From assembly GCA_965220695.1 (NCBI GenBank), contig OZ244838.1, positions 992,001 to 1,056,000 of the forward strand: a stretch of 64,000 nucleotides of DNA, read 5' to 3'. Positions 26,132-34,264 of this stretch are shown here, in pieces; positions within the stretch are counted from its first letter, which is position 1; each line of letters opens with the position of its first letter. The translations under genes were made by a program, and so were the position numbers. The notes under the pieces were generated by a model. The model saw nothing but the letters and a program-made list of their open reading frames with translations. It was not told where the DNA came from and did no database searches. The stretch is from UBA9620 sp965220695. GTDB lineage: Bacteria; Acidobacteriota; Vicinamibacteria; Vicinamibacterales; UBA8438.

Positions 26132-27120
26132 CGTCCCGATCACTCGTCGTTGCCGCCGCCCTGGCGCTGGTCCCGGCCATGCTGGCCGCGCAGCGCACGA
26201 CCCGCCTGCAGCTCGGGTCGATCGTGCCGGCCAACTCCATCTACGACCGCAGTCTGAAGCAGATGGCCGCCGACATTCAACGCGATACGGACGGGCGGGT
26301 GCAGGTGCGCGTGCAGTCGAGCGGGAACACCGACGAGGCCACCCTGGCCCGCCGTCTCCGTGCGGGCCGACCCCAGGCGGCGGTCTTCGTCCAGCCGGCC
26401 GAGTTCGACGATGCCTTCAGAGTGCTCACCATTCCGTTCTTCTTCGAGTCGGATGACGAGGCGTTCCACGTGATCGAGAAGCTCACCCCGGCCTTCGAAC
26501 GGGCGCTGGCCGAAGACGGACTGGTGCTGCTGAACTGGGGGCACGGGGGCTGGGCGCACTTCTTCACGGCCGAGCGCGTCGAGACCTTGGACGGGTTGAA
26601 GGCGACAAAGCTCTTCACCTCTGCCGGCGACGAGCGCATGCTGCAGTGGTACAAGGAAAGCGGGTTCGATCCGGAACCGCTGGCGATCACCGACGTCATG
26701 CTGGGGCTCAACACCGGGTTGATCAACGCCTATCCCAGCCCTCCATACGCGGCGTTGCTGCTCGGGTGGTACGACAAGGTGTCGTACATGATGGATGTGC
26801 CGCTGACACCGGTGCTTGGCATTACCGTCGTCACCGAGCGAAGCTGGAGCCGCATCAGCGCCGAAGACCAGCGGGCGATGAAGGTCGCGGCGAAGCGGAT
26901 GGAGGATGTCCTGCGCGGACAGGTACCCGTGGAGGAACGCTCGTCAATCGAGCAGATGGAGTCGCGCGGACTGACCGTCGTCAGGTTCGACGACGCCACC
27001 AAGGCCTCGTTCCGCGCATTGGCCGACGAACTCACCGCCTCCTGGAGAGGCACCCTCGTGCCGGCCGGGATCTACGACATGGCCGTGCGTGAGCGTGACG
27101 CCTTCCGCGCCGCCCGGTGA
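26128..27120 (+). CDS. dctP: TRAP transporter solute-binding protein DctP
   Basis: 330 residues, Sec signal ending near LAAQ. It captures the solute in the periplasm and delivers it to the membrane subunits. The DctP fold shows in LQLGSIVPANSIYDRSLKQMAADI, LTIPFFFESDDEAFHVIEKL, GLVLLNWGHGGWAHFFTAER and GLNTGLINAYPSPPYAALLLGW. The usual carboxylate-binding Arg in a NxR motif is not obvious; LFTSAGDERM stands in that region, so the ligand may not be a simple dicarboxylate. It is translationally coupled to tatT and lies 27 bp before the fused permease gene. Confidence 0.92.
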   Translation: MTSRSLVVAAALALVPAMLAAQRTTRLQLGSIVPANSIYDRSLKQMAADIQRDTDGRVQVRVQSSGNTDEATLARRLRAGRPQAAVFVQPAEFDDAFRVLTIPFFFESDDEAFHVIEKLTPAFERALAEDGLVLLNWGHGGWAHFFTAERVETLDGLKATKLFTSAGDERMLQWYKESGFDPEPLAITDVMLGLNTGLINAYPSPPYAALLLGWYDKVSYMMDVPLTPVLGITVVTERSWSRISAEDQRAMKVAAKRMEDVLRGQVPVEERSSIEQMESRGLTVVRFDDATKASFRALADELTASWRGTLVPAGIYDMAVRERDAFRAAR

Positions 27121-27147
27121 TAGTCCGCGCTACTTCCGCCACTGGCC

Positions 27148-28995
27148 ATGAGTGACAGCGTCCCTGTCGATCCCGCCCGGGCACGGCCGCCGGTGGTCCG
27201 TGCGTTGCGCGGCGGTGAAGAGTCGGTCGCGAGTCTGGCGCTGGCGGTCATGGTGTTCCTGCCCCTGGCCGAGATTGCCGTGCGGCCGTTCCTGGCGGGC
27301 GGCATCCCCGGTTCCATTACCTTCGTACAGCACCTCACGCTCTGGGTCGGCTTTCTCGGCGCCGCGCTGGCCGCGCGCGAAGGGAAGTTGATTGCGCTGG
27401 CGACGGCGACGTTCATTCCTGACGGCCCGCTGCGGCGGGGCACCGTGGTCTTTGCGGCGCTGGTCGGCGCGGCGGTCTCGACCATTCTGGCCACCGGCGC
27501 GTACGAGTTGATGCGCTTCGAGCGCGAGGGCGGCGCCACGATTGCCGCCGGGGTGGCGGTCTGGGTTGCGATCATCGTGATCCCGGTGGCGTTCGCCGCC
27601 ATCGCCCTGCGTCTGGTCTGGCGTGCGTCACCCGCGTGGGGCGGTCGCGCGGTGGCGGCGGTCGGTCTCGTGATCGGGTTCTGGTTGGGGACCGCCGATG
27701 GAATTCTGGCCGCGGTTCCGCTGTGGCCGCTGATCACCCTCGTGATCGTGTCCGCCGTGCTCGGTGCGCCGATCTTCACCATCCTGGGCGGTGCGGCGGT
27801 GCTGCTGTACATGGGAGACGGCGACCTGCCGGTCATCGTCGCCATCGAGACCTACGCCCTGAACACGTCGCCGCATCTGCCTGCGATTCCGCTGTTCACG
27901 CTGGCCGGATTCATCCTGGCGCAGGGGAACGCCTCCGAGCGGCTGCTGCGTGTCTTTCGGGCCGGGGTCGGGTGGGTGCCGGGCGGCACCGCCATTGTGT
28001 GCGTCGTGCTGTGCGCGTTCTTCACGGTGTTCACCGGTGGTTCGGGAGTCACGATTCTGGCGCTTGGTGGACTGCTGTTCCCGGCCTTGCTGAAAGACGG
28101 CTATCGCGATCGCTTCTCCCTGGGTCTGCTCACGGCATCAGGGTCGCTGGGGTTGCTCTTTCCGCCGGCGATGCCGCTCATCCTCTACGCGATCGTCGCG
28201 CAGGTGGCGCCGGACGACCTGTTCGTGGCCGGGATCGTACCGGGCGTGCTGCTGGTCGTGCTGACGGCGGCCTGGGGCGTGCGCGAGGGGGTGACCACTG
28301 GCGCCGGACGGCATGCGTTCGCCGCGCCCGAGCTGCGCGCGGCGCTGTGGCAAGCGAAGTGGGAGTTGAGCATCCCCTTCGTCGTGCTGGGGGTGCTCTT
28401 CAGCGGGTTTGCCACGCTGGTCGAGACCGCCGCCTTCACGGCCCTGTACGCGGCCGTCATCCAGGGCGGGATTCACCGCGATTTCACTCTGGGACCGGGG
28501 TTGCGGCAAGCGTTCAGCGAATGCGTCGTGCTGGTCGGCGGCGTGCTGATCATTCTGGGGGTCGCGGTCGGCTTCACCGCCTGGCTCAACGATGCCGACG
28601 TGCCGTACCTGCTCGTGGACTGGGCCAACGAGAACGTCGGGTCGCGCCTGACGTTCCTGCTCGGGCTCAACCTGTTCCTGTTGCTGGTCGGCTGCGTGAT
28701 GGACATCTTTTCCGCCATCTTCGTCGTCGTACCGCTCATCGTGCCGGTGGCCGAGCAGTTCGGGATCCACCCGCTGCATCTCGGCATCATCTTCATCGCG
28801 AATCTGGAGCTCGGGTTTCTGACGCCACCGGTCGGGCTCAATCTGTTCCTGGCCTCCTATCGCTTCGACCGGCCGTTGCTGGAGGTCTACCGCGCGTCGT
28901 TGCCGCTGCTGGCAATTCTGGGGTTTGGCGTCCTGATCATCACGTATGTACCGTGGCTGACGTTGGGGTTGCTCGAGTGGCTCGGCCGCCTGTGA
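27148..28995 (+). CDS. dctM: TRAP transporter fused permease (DctQ-DctM)
   Basis: 615 residues, an inner-membrane protein in which the small DctQ and large DctM permease subunits form one chain. The first ~190 residues have four membrane segments of DctQ type (GSITFVQHLTLWVGFLGAALAAREGKLI is the classic DctQ region; cited here by its first and last residues 55-80). The rest is DctM: LLYMGDGDLPVIV, SPHLPAIPLFTLAGFILAQG, FTGGSGVTILALGGLLFP, LLFPPAMPLILYAIVA and FLTPPVGLNLFLASY. It imports the DctP-bound solute with sodium. The operon has no other gene that names the substrate. Confidence 0.93.
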   Translation: MSDSVPVDPARARPPVVRALRGGEESVASLALAVMVFLPLAEIAVRPFLAGGIPGSITFVQHLTLWVGFLGAALAAREGKLIALATATFIPDGPLRRGTVVFAALVGAAVSTILATGAYELMRFEREGGATIAAGVAVWVAIIVIPVAFAAIALRLVWRASPAWGGRAVAAVGLVIGFWLGTADGILAAVPLWPLITLVIVSAVLGAPIFTILGGAAVLLYMGDGDLPVIVAIETYALNTSPHLPAIPLFTLAGFILAQGNASERLLRVFRAGVGWVPGGTAIVCVVLCAFFTVFTGGSGVTILALGGLLFPALLKDGYRDRFSLGLLTASGSLGLLFPPAMPLILYAIVAQVAPDDLFVAGIVPGVLLVVLTAAWGVREGVTTGAGRHAFAAPELRAALWQAKWELSIPFVVLGVLFSGFATLVETAAFTALYAAVIQGGIHRDFTLGPGLRQAFSECVVLVGGVLIILGVAVGFTAWLNDADVPYLLVDWANENVGSRLTFLLGLNLFLLLVGCVMDIFSAIFVVVPLIVPVAEQFGIHPLHLGIIFIANLELGFLTPPVGLNLFLASYRFDRPLLEVYRASLPLLAILGFGVLIITYVPWLTLGLLEWLGRL

Positions 28996-29062
28996 GGCGT
29001 ACGAGCCTGGCGCCTGCGGATGCTCGCCCGCGCATGTTGGTGAACGGTGTGGAGGCAATTCA

Positions 29063-30133
29063 ATGCTAAAGCGTATCTGGCGACCGATTGGGATCATGGT
29101 GGTGTTGGCGGGTTGCGGCGGGCCGCAGCCGATGGAGCCCGAGGCCGAGCCGCCGGCGGCGCCGGACGGCATGCCTGGTGGGGAGGAGCATCTCGCGAAC
29201 ATCCGCCAGTTGACCTTCGGCGGCGAGAACGCCGAGGCCTACTTCGCGTTCGACGGTAATCGGCTGATCTTCCAGTCCTCCAGGGAAGGGGTGCCGTGCG
29301 ACCAGATCTTCACGATGGAGCTCGACGGGACGAACGCCCGCATGGTCAGCAGCGGCGAGGGGCGGACGACCTGCGGCTACTTCTTCCCGGACGGCGAATC
29401 GATCGTGTACGCCTCGACCTATCTGGGGGGCGCCGAATGCCCGCCCGAACCCGGTTTCGAGATGGGGTACGTCTGGCCCATCTACGACAGTTACGACATT
29501 TTCACCGCCAATCCTGACGGCTCGGGACTGACCCGCATCACCGACGCTGACGGATACGACGCGGAAGCGACGGTCGGCCCGGACGGGCGTATCGTGTTCA
29601 CGAGCGTGCGCGACGGCGACATGGAGATCTACTCCATGAACGGCGACGGCTCGGACGTGCAGCGTTTGACCAACAGCCCCGGGCCAGACGGCGGTCCGTT
29701 CTTCTCGTCCGATGGCAGCAAGATCGTGTTTCGCGGCCGGGCCATCGAGCCGGGGCCGGAGCTCGACGACTTTCAAACGCTGCTCGATCAGGGTCTCTGG
29801 AGACCGACGGCGCTCGAGATTCTCGTGATGGACGCCGATGGCGGCAACCTGCGGCAGGTGACCGATTTGGGCGGCGCCAGTTTCGCGCCGTTCTGGCATC
29901 CGGACAACGAGCGCATCATCTTCAGTTCCAACTCGCACAATCCGGACGGCCGCAACTTCGATCTGTTCATCATTCACGAGGACGGCACCGGGCTCGAACA
30001 GATCACGTTCAACGACACGTTCGACGGGTTTCCGATGTTCTCGCCGGACGGGCGGGCGCTCGTGTTCGCGTCGAATCGTGACGCCGCCACCGAGGGCGAC
30101 ACGAACGTGTTCATTGCCGACTGGGTCGAATAG
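29063..30133 (+). CDS. TolB-like/PD40 beta-propeller lipoprotein
   Basis: 356 residues. The lipoprotein signal (MLKRIWRPIGIMVVLAGC) has lipobox VLAGC with Cys at 18, followed by a Pro/Glu-rich linker. At least six PD40 (WD40-like) blades follow: IRQLTFGGENAEAYFAFDG, GEGRTTCGYFFPDGESIVYAS, ITDADGYDAEATVGPDGRIVF, LTNSPGPDGGPFFSSDGSKIV, HPDNERIIFSS and MFSPDGRALVFASNRD. It resembles the TolB propeller without TolB's N-terminal domain. The ligand is unknown. It follows the TRAP operon by 67 bp and may or may not be part of it. Confidence 0.88.
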   Translation: MLKRIWRPIGIMVVLAGCGGPQPMEPEAEPPAAPDGMPGGEEHLANIRQLTFGGENAEAYFAFDGNRLIFQSSREGVPCDQIFTMELDGTNARMVSSGEGRTTCGYFFPDGESIVYASTYLGGAECPPEPGFEMGYVWPIYDSYDIFTANPDGSGLTRITDADGYDAEATVGPDGRIVFTSVRDGDMEIYSMNGDGSDVQRLTNSPGPDGGPFFSSDGSKIVFRGRAIEPGPELDDFQTLLDQGLWRPTALEILVMDADGGNLRQVTDLGGASFAPFWHPDNERIIFSSNSHNPDGRNFDLFIIHEDGTGLEQITFNDTFDGFPMFSPDGRALVFASNRDAATEGDTNVFIADWVE

Positions 30134-30259
30134 TCCGGGCGCGAACGCGGTCGGGGACGCGGCGGCGCGGGATGACGGCTCTCGGATCGGCGGACCGGGC
30201 ACCGAATCGGCGTCTGCGCGCGTGGGTCGGAGAGGTGGCGGGCGGCCGGTCCGAGCAGG
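30134..30259. other. Intergenic, no gene seen
   Basis: 126 bp between convergent genes; GC-rich, with no terminator hairpin followed by a T-run. Confidence 0.25.
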
Positions 30260-31390
30260 CTAGTGCGTCAGATTGGAACTGCCCCGGTCACGCAGCAGGT
30301 GGTTCAGGCTGCGCCCGTAGTATCGCAGGACCTGACGCTCGCGCACGCGGTAGCGTTCGCCTTCGACCACGATGATGCCGCGCGTGGCGAGCGGCTCGGT
30401 CGCCTGATCGACCGCGTCGCGGCCGCTCTCGACACCCAGATTCGCGTTAGCCAGCCGCAGGGCGTCAAGCAGTTCGTCGATCCGGTCCTCGAGGTCGCGC
30501 CGCCGCATTGACGGACGAAGCGCCGCTGAGAGCAGCGCAGTGGGCAGCACCTTGTACAGCTTGCCAATCGCCTCGCGAGTATGACGTGTCAACATCACGA
30601 GATCGCGCCGCGATTCAGGGTCGGCGGTGGCGATCGGAATCGGCTGACCGAAGTTCACGAACACGCGTGACTCGTAGCCGACGGCGTAGCGCACCATCTC
30701 GGCGACCTCGGCCGTGAACGGCCGCTGGCGGCGTTTCACGCCCTGGCGGGCGAGGGTCTGATCTTCGAGCACGAGATCGTACGCGATGGCTACCGGCACG
30801 ATGACCGCGTCCGGATGGCGCGCGTGCATCACCGCCTGCAGCAGACCGGTCTTCAGGGACTTGAATTCGCCGCTGTAGCTGCGTCCGCCCTCCAGATAGC
30901 AGAACAGGTCGTGACGGTGCACCACCTCGGCGACATATGCACGGAGCGTGGCCAGATACGCCGGGTCGCGCGAGTTGCGGCGGATAGGTATGGCGCCTGT
31001 GACGTGTCGATTCAAGAGACCCATCGCGCCGTTGAACAGGTTGATGCCGGCGACCATCACCGGAGGGCGCACGCCGTTTTCGTCAAGGACGAGCAACTCG
31101 ACCAGATAGTCGATATGGCTCTTGTGGTTGGACGCGTAGACCACCCGGTTCGAGCGGGTGGCGGCCTGCGCCAACTCGACCTGTTCCGGGTGCCGGCGGA
31201 TCTTGCGCAGAATCGGGTAGAGCGGATGCTTCAGGATGCGATACACCGAGTATCGCTGGGTCGTGCTGAGTTCCTCGATATAGGCGGCAATGCGTTCCTG
31301 GGCCTGGTCCGGCGTCAGTCCCGGGCCGCCCCGCAGATACCGTGCCACCTCCTCGCTGGATAGCACTGCCTGCGTGATCTTATCGTCCAC
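30260..31390 (-). CDS. PlsB-like glycerol-phosphate acyltransferase
   Basis: 376 residues from a GTG at 31390. Membrane-associated enzyme of the GPAT/AGPAT superfamily. Block I is NHKSHIDYL (HX4D), block II is GAIPIRRNSRDP and block III is YLEGGRSYSGEFKSLKTGLL, closer to PlsB/GPAT (FxEGGRSRxG) than to PlsC (FPEGTRS). Block IV is VIVPVAIAYDLVLED. It is half the size of classical PlsB (about 800). It should acylate position 1 of glycerol-3-phosphate, or possibly another acceptor. The GTG lies 6 nt after TATAGT on the minus strand, with no ribosome site, so it is probably leaderless. Frame upstream to 31474 is rejected because TATAGT would fall inside it. Confidence 0.85.
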   Translation of the reverse strand: MDDKITQAVLSSEEVARYLRGGPGLTPDQAQERIAAYIEELSTTQRYSVYRILKHPLYPILRKIRRHPEQVELAQAATRSNRVVYASNHKSHIDYLVELLVLDENGVRPPVMVAGINLFNGAMGLLNRHVTGAIPIRRNSRDPAYLATLRAYVAEVVHRHDLFCYLEGGRSYSGEFKSLKTGLLQAVMHARHPDAVIVPVAIAYDLVLEDQTLARQGVKRRQRPFTAEVAEMVRYAVGYESRVFVNFGQPIPIATADPESRRDLVMLTRHTREAIGKLYKVLPTALLSAALRPSMRRRDLEDRIDELLDALRLANANLGVESGRDAVDQATEPLATRGIIVVEGERYRVRERQVLRYYGRSLNHLLRDRGSSNLTH

Positions 31391-31470
31391 ACGGGCACTA
31401 TACCATGACGCTAATCGCCGGCCGCGGAGCCCTCCGGGACCGGCGGAAAGGGGTGCGGGTCGGCCCGATC

Positions 31471-32796
31471 TCACGGTTCGACGGTGACGATAACCGGCTG
31501 CGAGAGCCGCACGGTGAGCATGGTGCCGGGCGGCAGAGTGGCCGGCTCCGCATCGTTGTTCAGCGCCGCCGCGGTGCCCCCCGCGGCGCCGATCGAGCCG
31601 CCGATCGCGGCGCCCCGACTGCCGCCGAAAATGGCCCCGAGAATCGCCCCGCCGACTGCCGCGCCACCGATCTTCGCGACGCTGTCGCGGCCCTCCGGCT
31701 GGCCCGTCCGATAGATGGTCTCGGTGAGGACCGGCAGGCGCGGCCCGCCGTCCATCACCAACGTGTGGAATCGCACCCCCAGGCGAGAGGCGTCTTTGAG
31801 TTGGCCGCCCTGTTCGACCAGCACGACCGAGCCCAACATACGGGCGCCAGCCGGCACCGCCACCTGATCGCCGACCAGGACGTTTCTGGTGACTCGAGCC
31901 TCGACCGGATCTTCCACCCGCGCGGTGCGGGTCGACACGGCAGTGTCGACCTGAAGACCAATTACCGAATCGGCCGCGAGTTCGTACTCGATGAACACGG
32001 GTGCCGCGTCACCGGTCGCCGCGGTCTCGACCAGACTCGTGCCGGTTGGTCCGGCCGCGACCGGTTCAAGTGTGGCCGGTGCATCCCGGTTCGTCGCGTC
32101 TTCGGGCCGGCTCCATCCGTCAATCGCCGGCAGGTCGACGCTCGCCGTCTGCACGGGCGGCGGGTCCGCCGCGGTCGTGGCCGTCCCGTCCGGTGCTGAC
32201 CCGACCGGTGCGCTAGTGCTGGCCGCCGCGGTCGTGGCCGTTCTGTCCGGCGCTGACCCGACCGGTGCATTAGTGCTGGCCGCCGCGGTCGTGGCCGTCC
32301 CGTCCGGTGCTGACCCGACCGGTGCACTCGTGCTGGCCGCCGCGGTCGTGGCCGTTCTGTCCGGCGCTGACCCGACCGGTGCATTAGTGCTGGTCGCCTG
32401 CGCCGCAGCCTCTGCGCTCGATGACGTGTCCGCCGCCGCCGGCGTCACTTTCGGTTCGGTTGGGACAGGCGGTCTGGCCGGCTCGACCGGGACCGACGGT
32501 GCGGCCGGCTCGATCGCGCCTGGGGACGCGGCCGGTGTCGCAGCGGATTCTGCCGCGGCGACCGGTTCCGGCGTGCTGGTCGCCGGCACGGCGGTCGCAG
32601 GTTCGAGCGGTTCGGCCGGAGTGACGTTGCTCACCACCGCCTCCGTCATGTCGACTTCCGACATGTCTGGAGTCAGCCGACTGGCCGCAGGTTGCAGGGA
32701 GACGGCGTTCTGACGGACGGCCAGATACGCGCCGGCGCCGGCCGCCGCGATGACGGCGACGGCGAGTCCGGCAATGGCGATCGGTTTGGTGAACAT
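31471..32796 (-). CDS. Membrane-anchored repeat protein with glycine-zipper C-terminus
   Basis: 441 residues, no named family. One N-terminal membrane segment (IAIAGLAVAVIAAAGAGAYL) anchors the protein. Residues 50-220 are low-complexity Ala/Pro/Thr/Ser, including four exact-length 19-residue repeats at 136-211. Residues about 260-365 look like a small beta domain (DPVEARVTRNVLVGDQVAVP, GSVVLVEQGG), reminiscent of the VirB10/TrbI beta-barrel but too short to assign. A Gly/Ala-rich zipper follows (GGAAVGGAILGAIFGGSRGA) and a final beta strand (MLTVRLSQPVIVTVEP). A cell-envelope structural role is likely. The IS630 element is inserted about 65 bp upstream of its start, in its promoter region. 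Confidence 0.75.
   Translation of the reverse strand: MFTKPIAIAGLAVAVIAAAGAGAYLAVRQNAVSLQPAASRLTPDMSEVDMTEAVVSNVTPAEPLEPATAVPATSTPEPVAAAESAATPAASPGAIEPAAPSVPVEPARPPVPTEPKVTPAAADTSSSAEAAAQATSTNAPVGSAPDRTATTAAASTSAPVGSAPDGTATTAAASTNAPVGSAPDRTATTAAASTSAPVGSAPDGTATTAADPPPVQTASVDLPAIDGWSRPEDATNRDAPATLEPVAAGPTGTSLVETAATGDAAPVFIEYELAADSVIGLQVDTAVSTRTARVEDPVEARVTRNVLVGDQVAVPAGARMLGSVVLVEQGGQLKDASRLGVRFHTLVMDGGPRLPVLTETIYRTGQPEGRDSVAKIGGAAVGGAILGAIFGGSRGAAIGGSIGAAGGTAAALNNDAEPATLPPGTMLTVRLSQPVIVTVEP
32164..32391 (-). repeat. Four 57-bp in-frame tandem repeats
   Basis: Four units of 57 bp encode STNAPVGSAPDRTATTAAA-type segments of 19 residues. Units alternate between an N/R version and an S/G version, so a 114-bp pair has been duplicated as a block. 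All units are in frame, so copy-number change would alter the length of the linker without breaking the gene. Confidence 0.9.
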
Positions 32797-32925
32797 CGTA
32801 CGGTTCCTCTCTGCCGTCAGAACTTAAGCAAGTGCGATGCCAATTGCAGTGTTCACAGGCTAGTGCTGCGGCATATTTTAACATTAGGACTATCGGGGAA
32901 CTCGTCTCGAACCGAGAGAGTTCTC

Positions 32926-33372
32926 ATGCCACAGAAAAGGTACATCGTTCGACTCACCGCCGAGGAACGCGAGGTCTGTCAGCAGACGGTCCGCAAGCTC
33001 AAGGGCAGCAGCGAGAAGGTACGCCGCGCGCAGATTCTCTTGCAGGCCGATGCGGACGGACCGGGGTGGACCGACCAGCAGATCGCCGACGCCTTTTCGT
33101 GCCGCACCAAGACGGTCGAAAACATTCGCCAACGATGCGTACTGGCAGGATTCGAGCGGGCGCTGGAACGCAAACGACGGCCGTCGCCCCCGGTCCCCAA
33201 GCTGCTCGACGGCGAACAGGAAGCGCAGGTCATCGCCCTGCGTCTGGGCCCGCCCCCCAAGGGCTACGCCAACTGGTCGTTGCGGCTGCTGACGCGGCGG
33301 GTCGTCGAGTTGCAGATCGTCGAGTCGGTCAGCCGCGAGACCCTCCGGCGGACGCTAAAAAAAACGGGATGA
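32926..33372 (+). CDS. IS630-family transposase, N-terminal frame (orfA)
   Basis: 148 residues from the ATG at 32926. It contains the DNA-binding part of the transposase: LTAEEREVCQQTVRKLKGSS, KVRRAQILLQADADGPGWTD, QQIADAFSCRTKTVENIRQR (helix-turn-helix) and a second HTH-like segment ending SRETLRRTLKK. It ends at a TGA that overlaps the orfB ATG (ATGA, 33369-33372). Just before the stop is a run of eight A at 33357-33364. A -1 slip there would join it to orfB and give a full-length transposase of about 380 residues. Confidence 0.9.
   Translation: MPQKRYIVRLTAEEREVCQQTVRKLKGSSEKVRRAQILLQADADGPGWTDQQIADAFSCRTKTVENIRQRCVLAGFERALERKRRPSPPVPKLLDGEQEAQVIALRLGPPPKGYANWSLRLLTRRVVELQIVESVSRETLRRTLKKTG
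33357..33364 (+). promoter_or_regulatory. A8 slippery tract between transposase frames
   Basis: Eight A residues (…GCT-A8-CGGG…) end orfA. orfB is in the -1 frame relative to orfA, so a single-base backward slip on the tract gives the fusion. The ATGA stop/start overlap 5 nt downstream offers reinitiation as the competing explanation. Confidence 0.6.
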
Positions 33373-34064
33373 CCCGGCGGAAAATCGAGTACTGGGTGAT
33401 CCCGCCGGAGGCCGACGCCGAGTTCGTGGCGCACATGGAGCAGGTCTTGGACACCTATGCGCAACCGTACGACCCGGCTTGCCCGGTCGTGTGCATGGAT
33501 GAGCAGCCGGTGCAACTGGTCAAGGAAACGCGCCCGCCGATGGCCGCCACGCTGGCGCGGCCCCGCCGCGTCGACTACGAGTACGAACGGGCCGGCACGG
33601 CCTCGGTCTTCCTGTTCAGCGAGCCGCTGGCGTGTTGGCGGCGGGCGACGGCGCGGGCCCGGCGGACGAAGGCGGACTGGGCGGTGGAGGTCGCCGACCT
33701 GTTGGAGGGCCGCTACGCCGACTGCCCGAAAGTCACCCTGGTGTGCGACAACCTCAACACGCACACGCCCGGCGCCTTCTACGAGGTGTTCGAGCCGGCC
33801 CGGGCTCGGGAACTGGTTCGTCGCCTCGAGTTCCGCTACACGCCGAAGCACGGGAGCTGGCTGAACATCGCCGAGAACGAACTGAGTTCGATGACGCGTC
33901 AATGCCTGGACGGGCGCCGCATTGGCGACCTCGAGACGCTGCACGGCGAAGTGTCGGCGTGGTCCACCGACGTCACTGCTACGCAACGCGGTGTCGACTG
34001 GCAGATGCAGGTCGACGATGCGCGCCGCAAACTCAAGTCCGTCTATCCGAATATTATAATGTGA
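33369..34064 (+). CDS. IS630-family transposase, catalytic frame (orfB)
   Basis: 231 residues. This half carries the RNase-H-like catalytic core with all three acidic residues: Asp in CMDEQPVQL, Asp in VTLVCDNLNTHTPGAF and Glu in SWLNIAENELSSMTRQCL. FRYTPKHGSWLNIAE is a hallmark of IS630 transposases. The C-terminus ends inside the right inverted repeat. The frame is intact, so the element could be active if the frameshift product is made. The open frame extends upstream of 33369 without homology. Confidence 0.92.
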   Translation: MTRRKIEYWVIPPEADAEFVAHMEQVLDTYAQPYDPACPVVCMDEQPVQLVKETRPPMAATLARPRRVDYEYERAGTASVFLFSEPLACWRRATARARRTKADWAVEVADLLEGRYADCPKVTLVCDNLNTHTPGAFYEVFEPARARELVRRLEFRYTPKHGSWLNIAENELSSMTRQCLDGRRIGDLETLHGEVSAWSTDVTATQRGVDWQMQVDDARRKLKSVYPNIIM

Positions 34065-34251
34065 CAGACCACTAGGAGCCGGCTGCGAGCGCCAGCGTCC
34101 CGTGTTTCGGTTCTGCACCACGCATTCAGCACCTCGGTCGCCACTGCAGTGCGTTCCGTGCTGTCCGCCCGCCGGTCCAAACCGATGACATGGTGTCCCT
34201 CTCGAAGGACACGCGACGTCCGTTGGAGGACACCTCGCACAACGCCCGGGG

Positions 34252-34257
34252 TAGACT
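34252..34257 (+). promoter_or_regulatory. -10-like hexamer before thiO
   Basis: TAGACT ends 7 nt before the TTG at 34265. Its position matches other genes in the window where the hexamer directly precedes the start codon. Confidence 0.3.
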
Positions 34258-34264
34258 TGCATCG

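Larger units (their letters stand above)
32861..34074 (+). mobile_element. IS630-family insertion sequence with TA target duplication
   Basis: A TA dinucleotide at 32861-32862 and another at 34073-34074 bracket a 1210-bp body. The outer ends are imperfect inverted repeats of about 30 bp, both reading inward CTAGTG, then TnnGnCAnATTnTAAnATT. TA duplication, overlapping transposase frames and the DDE motifs identify the IS630/Tc1-mariner group. The target reconstructs as GGC-TA-GGAGCC. It lies between the divergent repeat-protein gene and thiO and disrupts neither coding region. Confidence 0.9.

Noticed and set aside
26646..26680. tRNA T-loop-like GGTTCGATCC
   Set aside because: It lies in the dctP coding frame and no acceptor or anticodon arm pairs around it.
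27636..29069. 477-codon open frame on the plus strand
   Set aside because: It is a second frame of the dctM gene; the composition is Arg/Gly-rich and has no transmembrane pattern.
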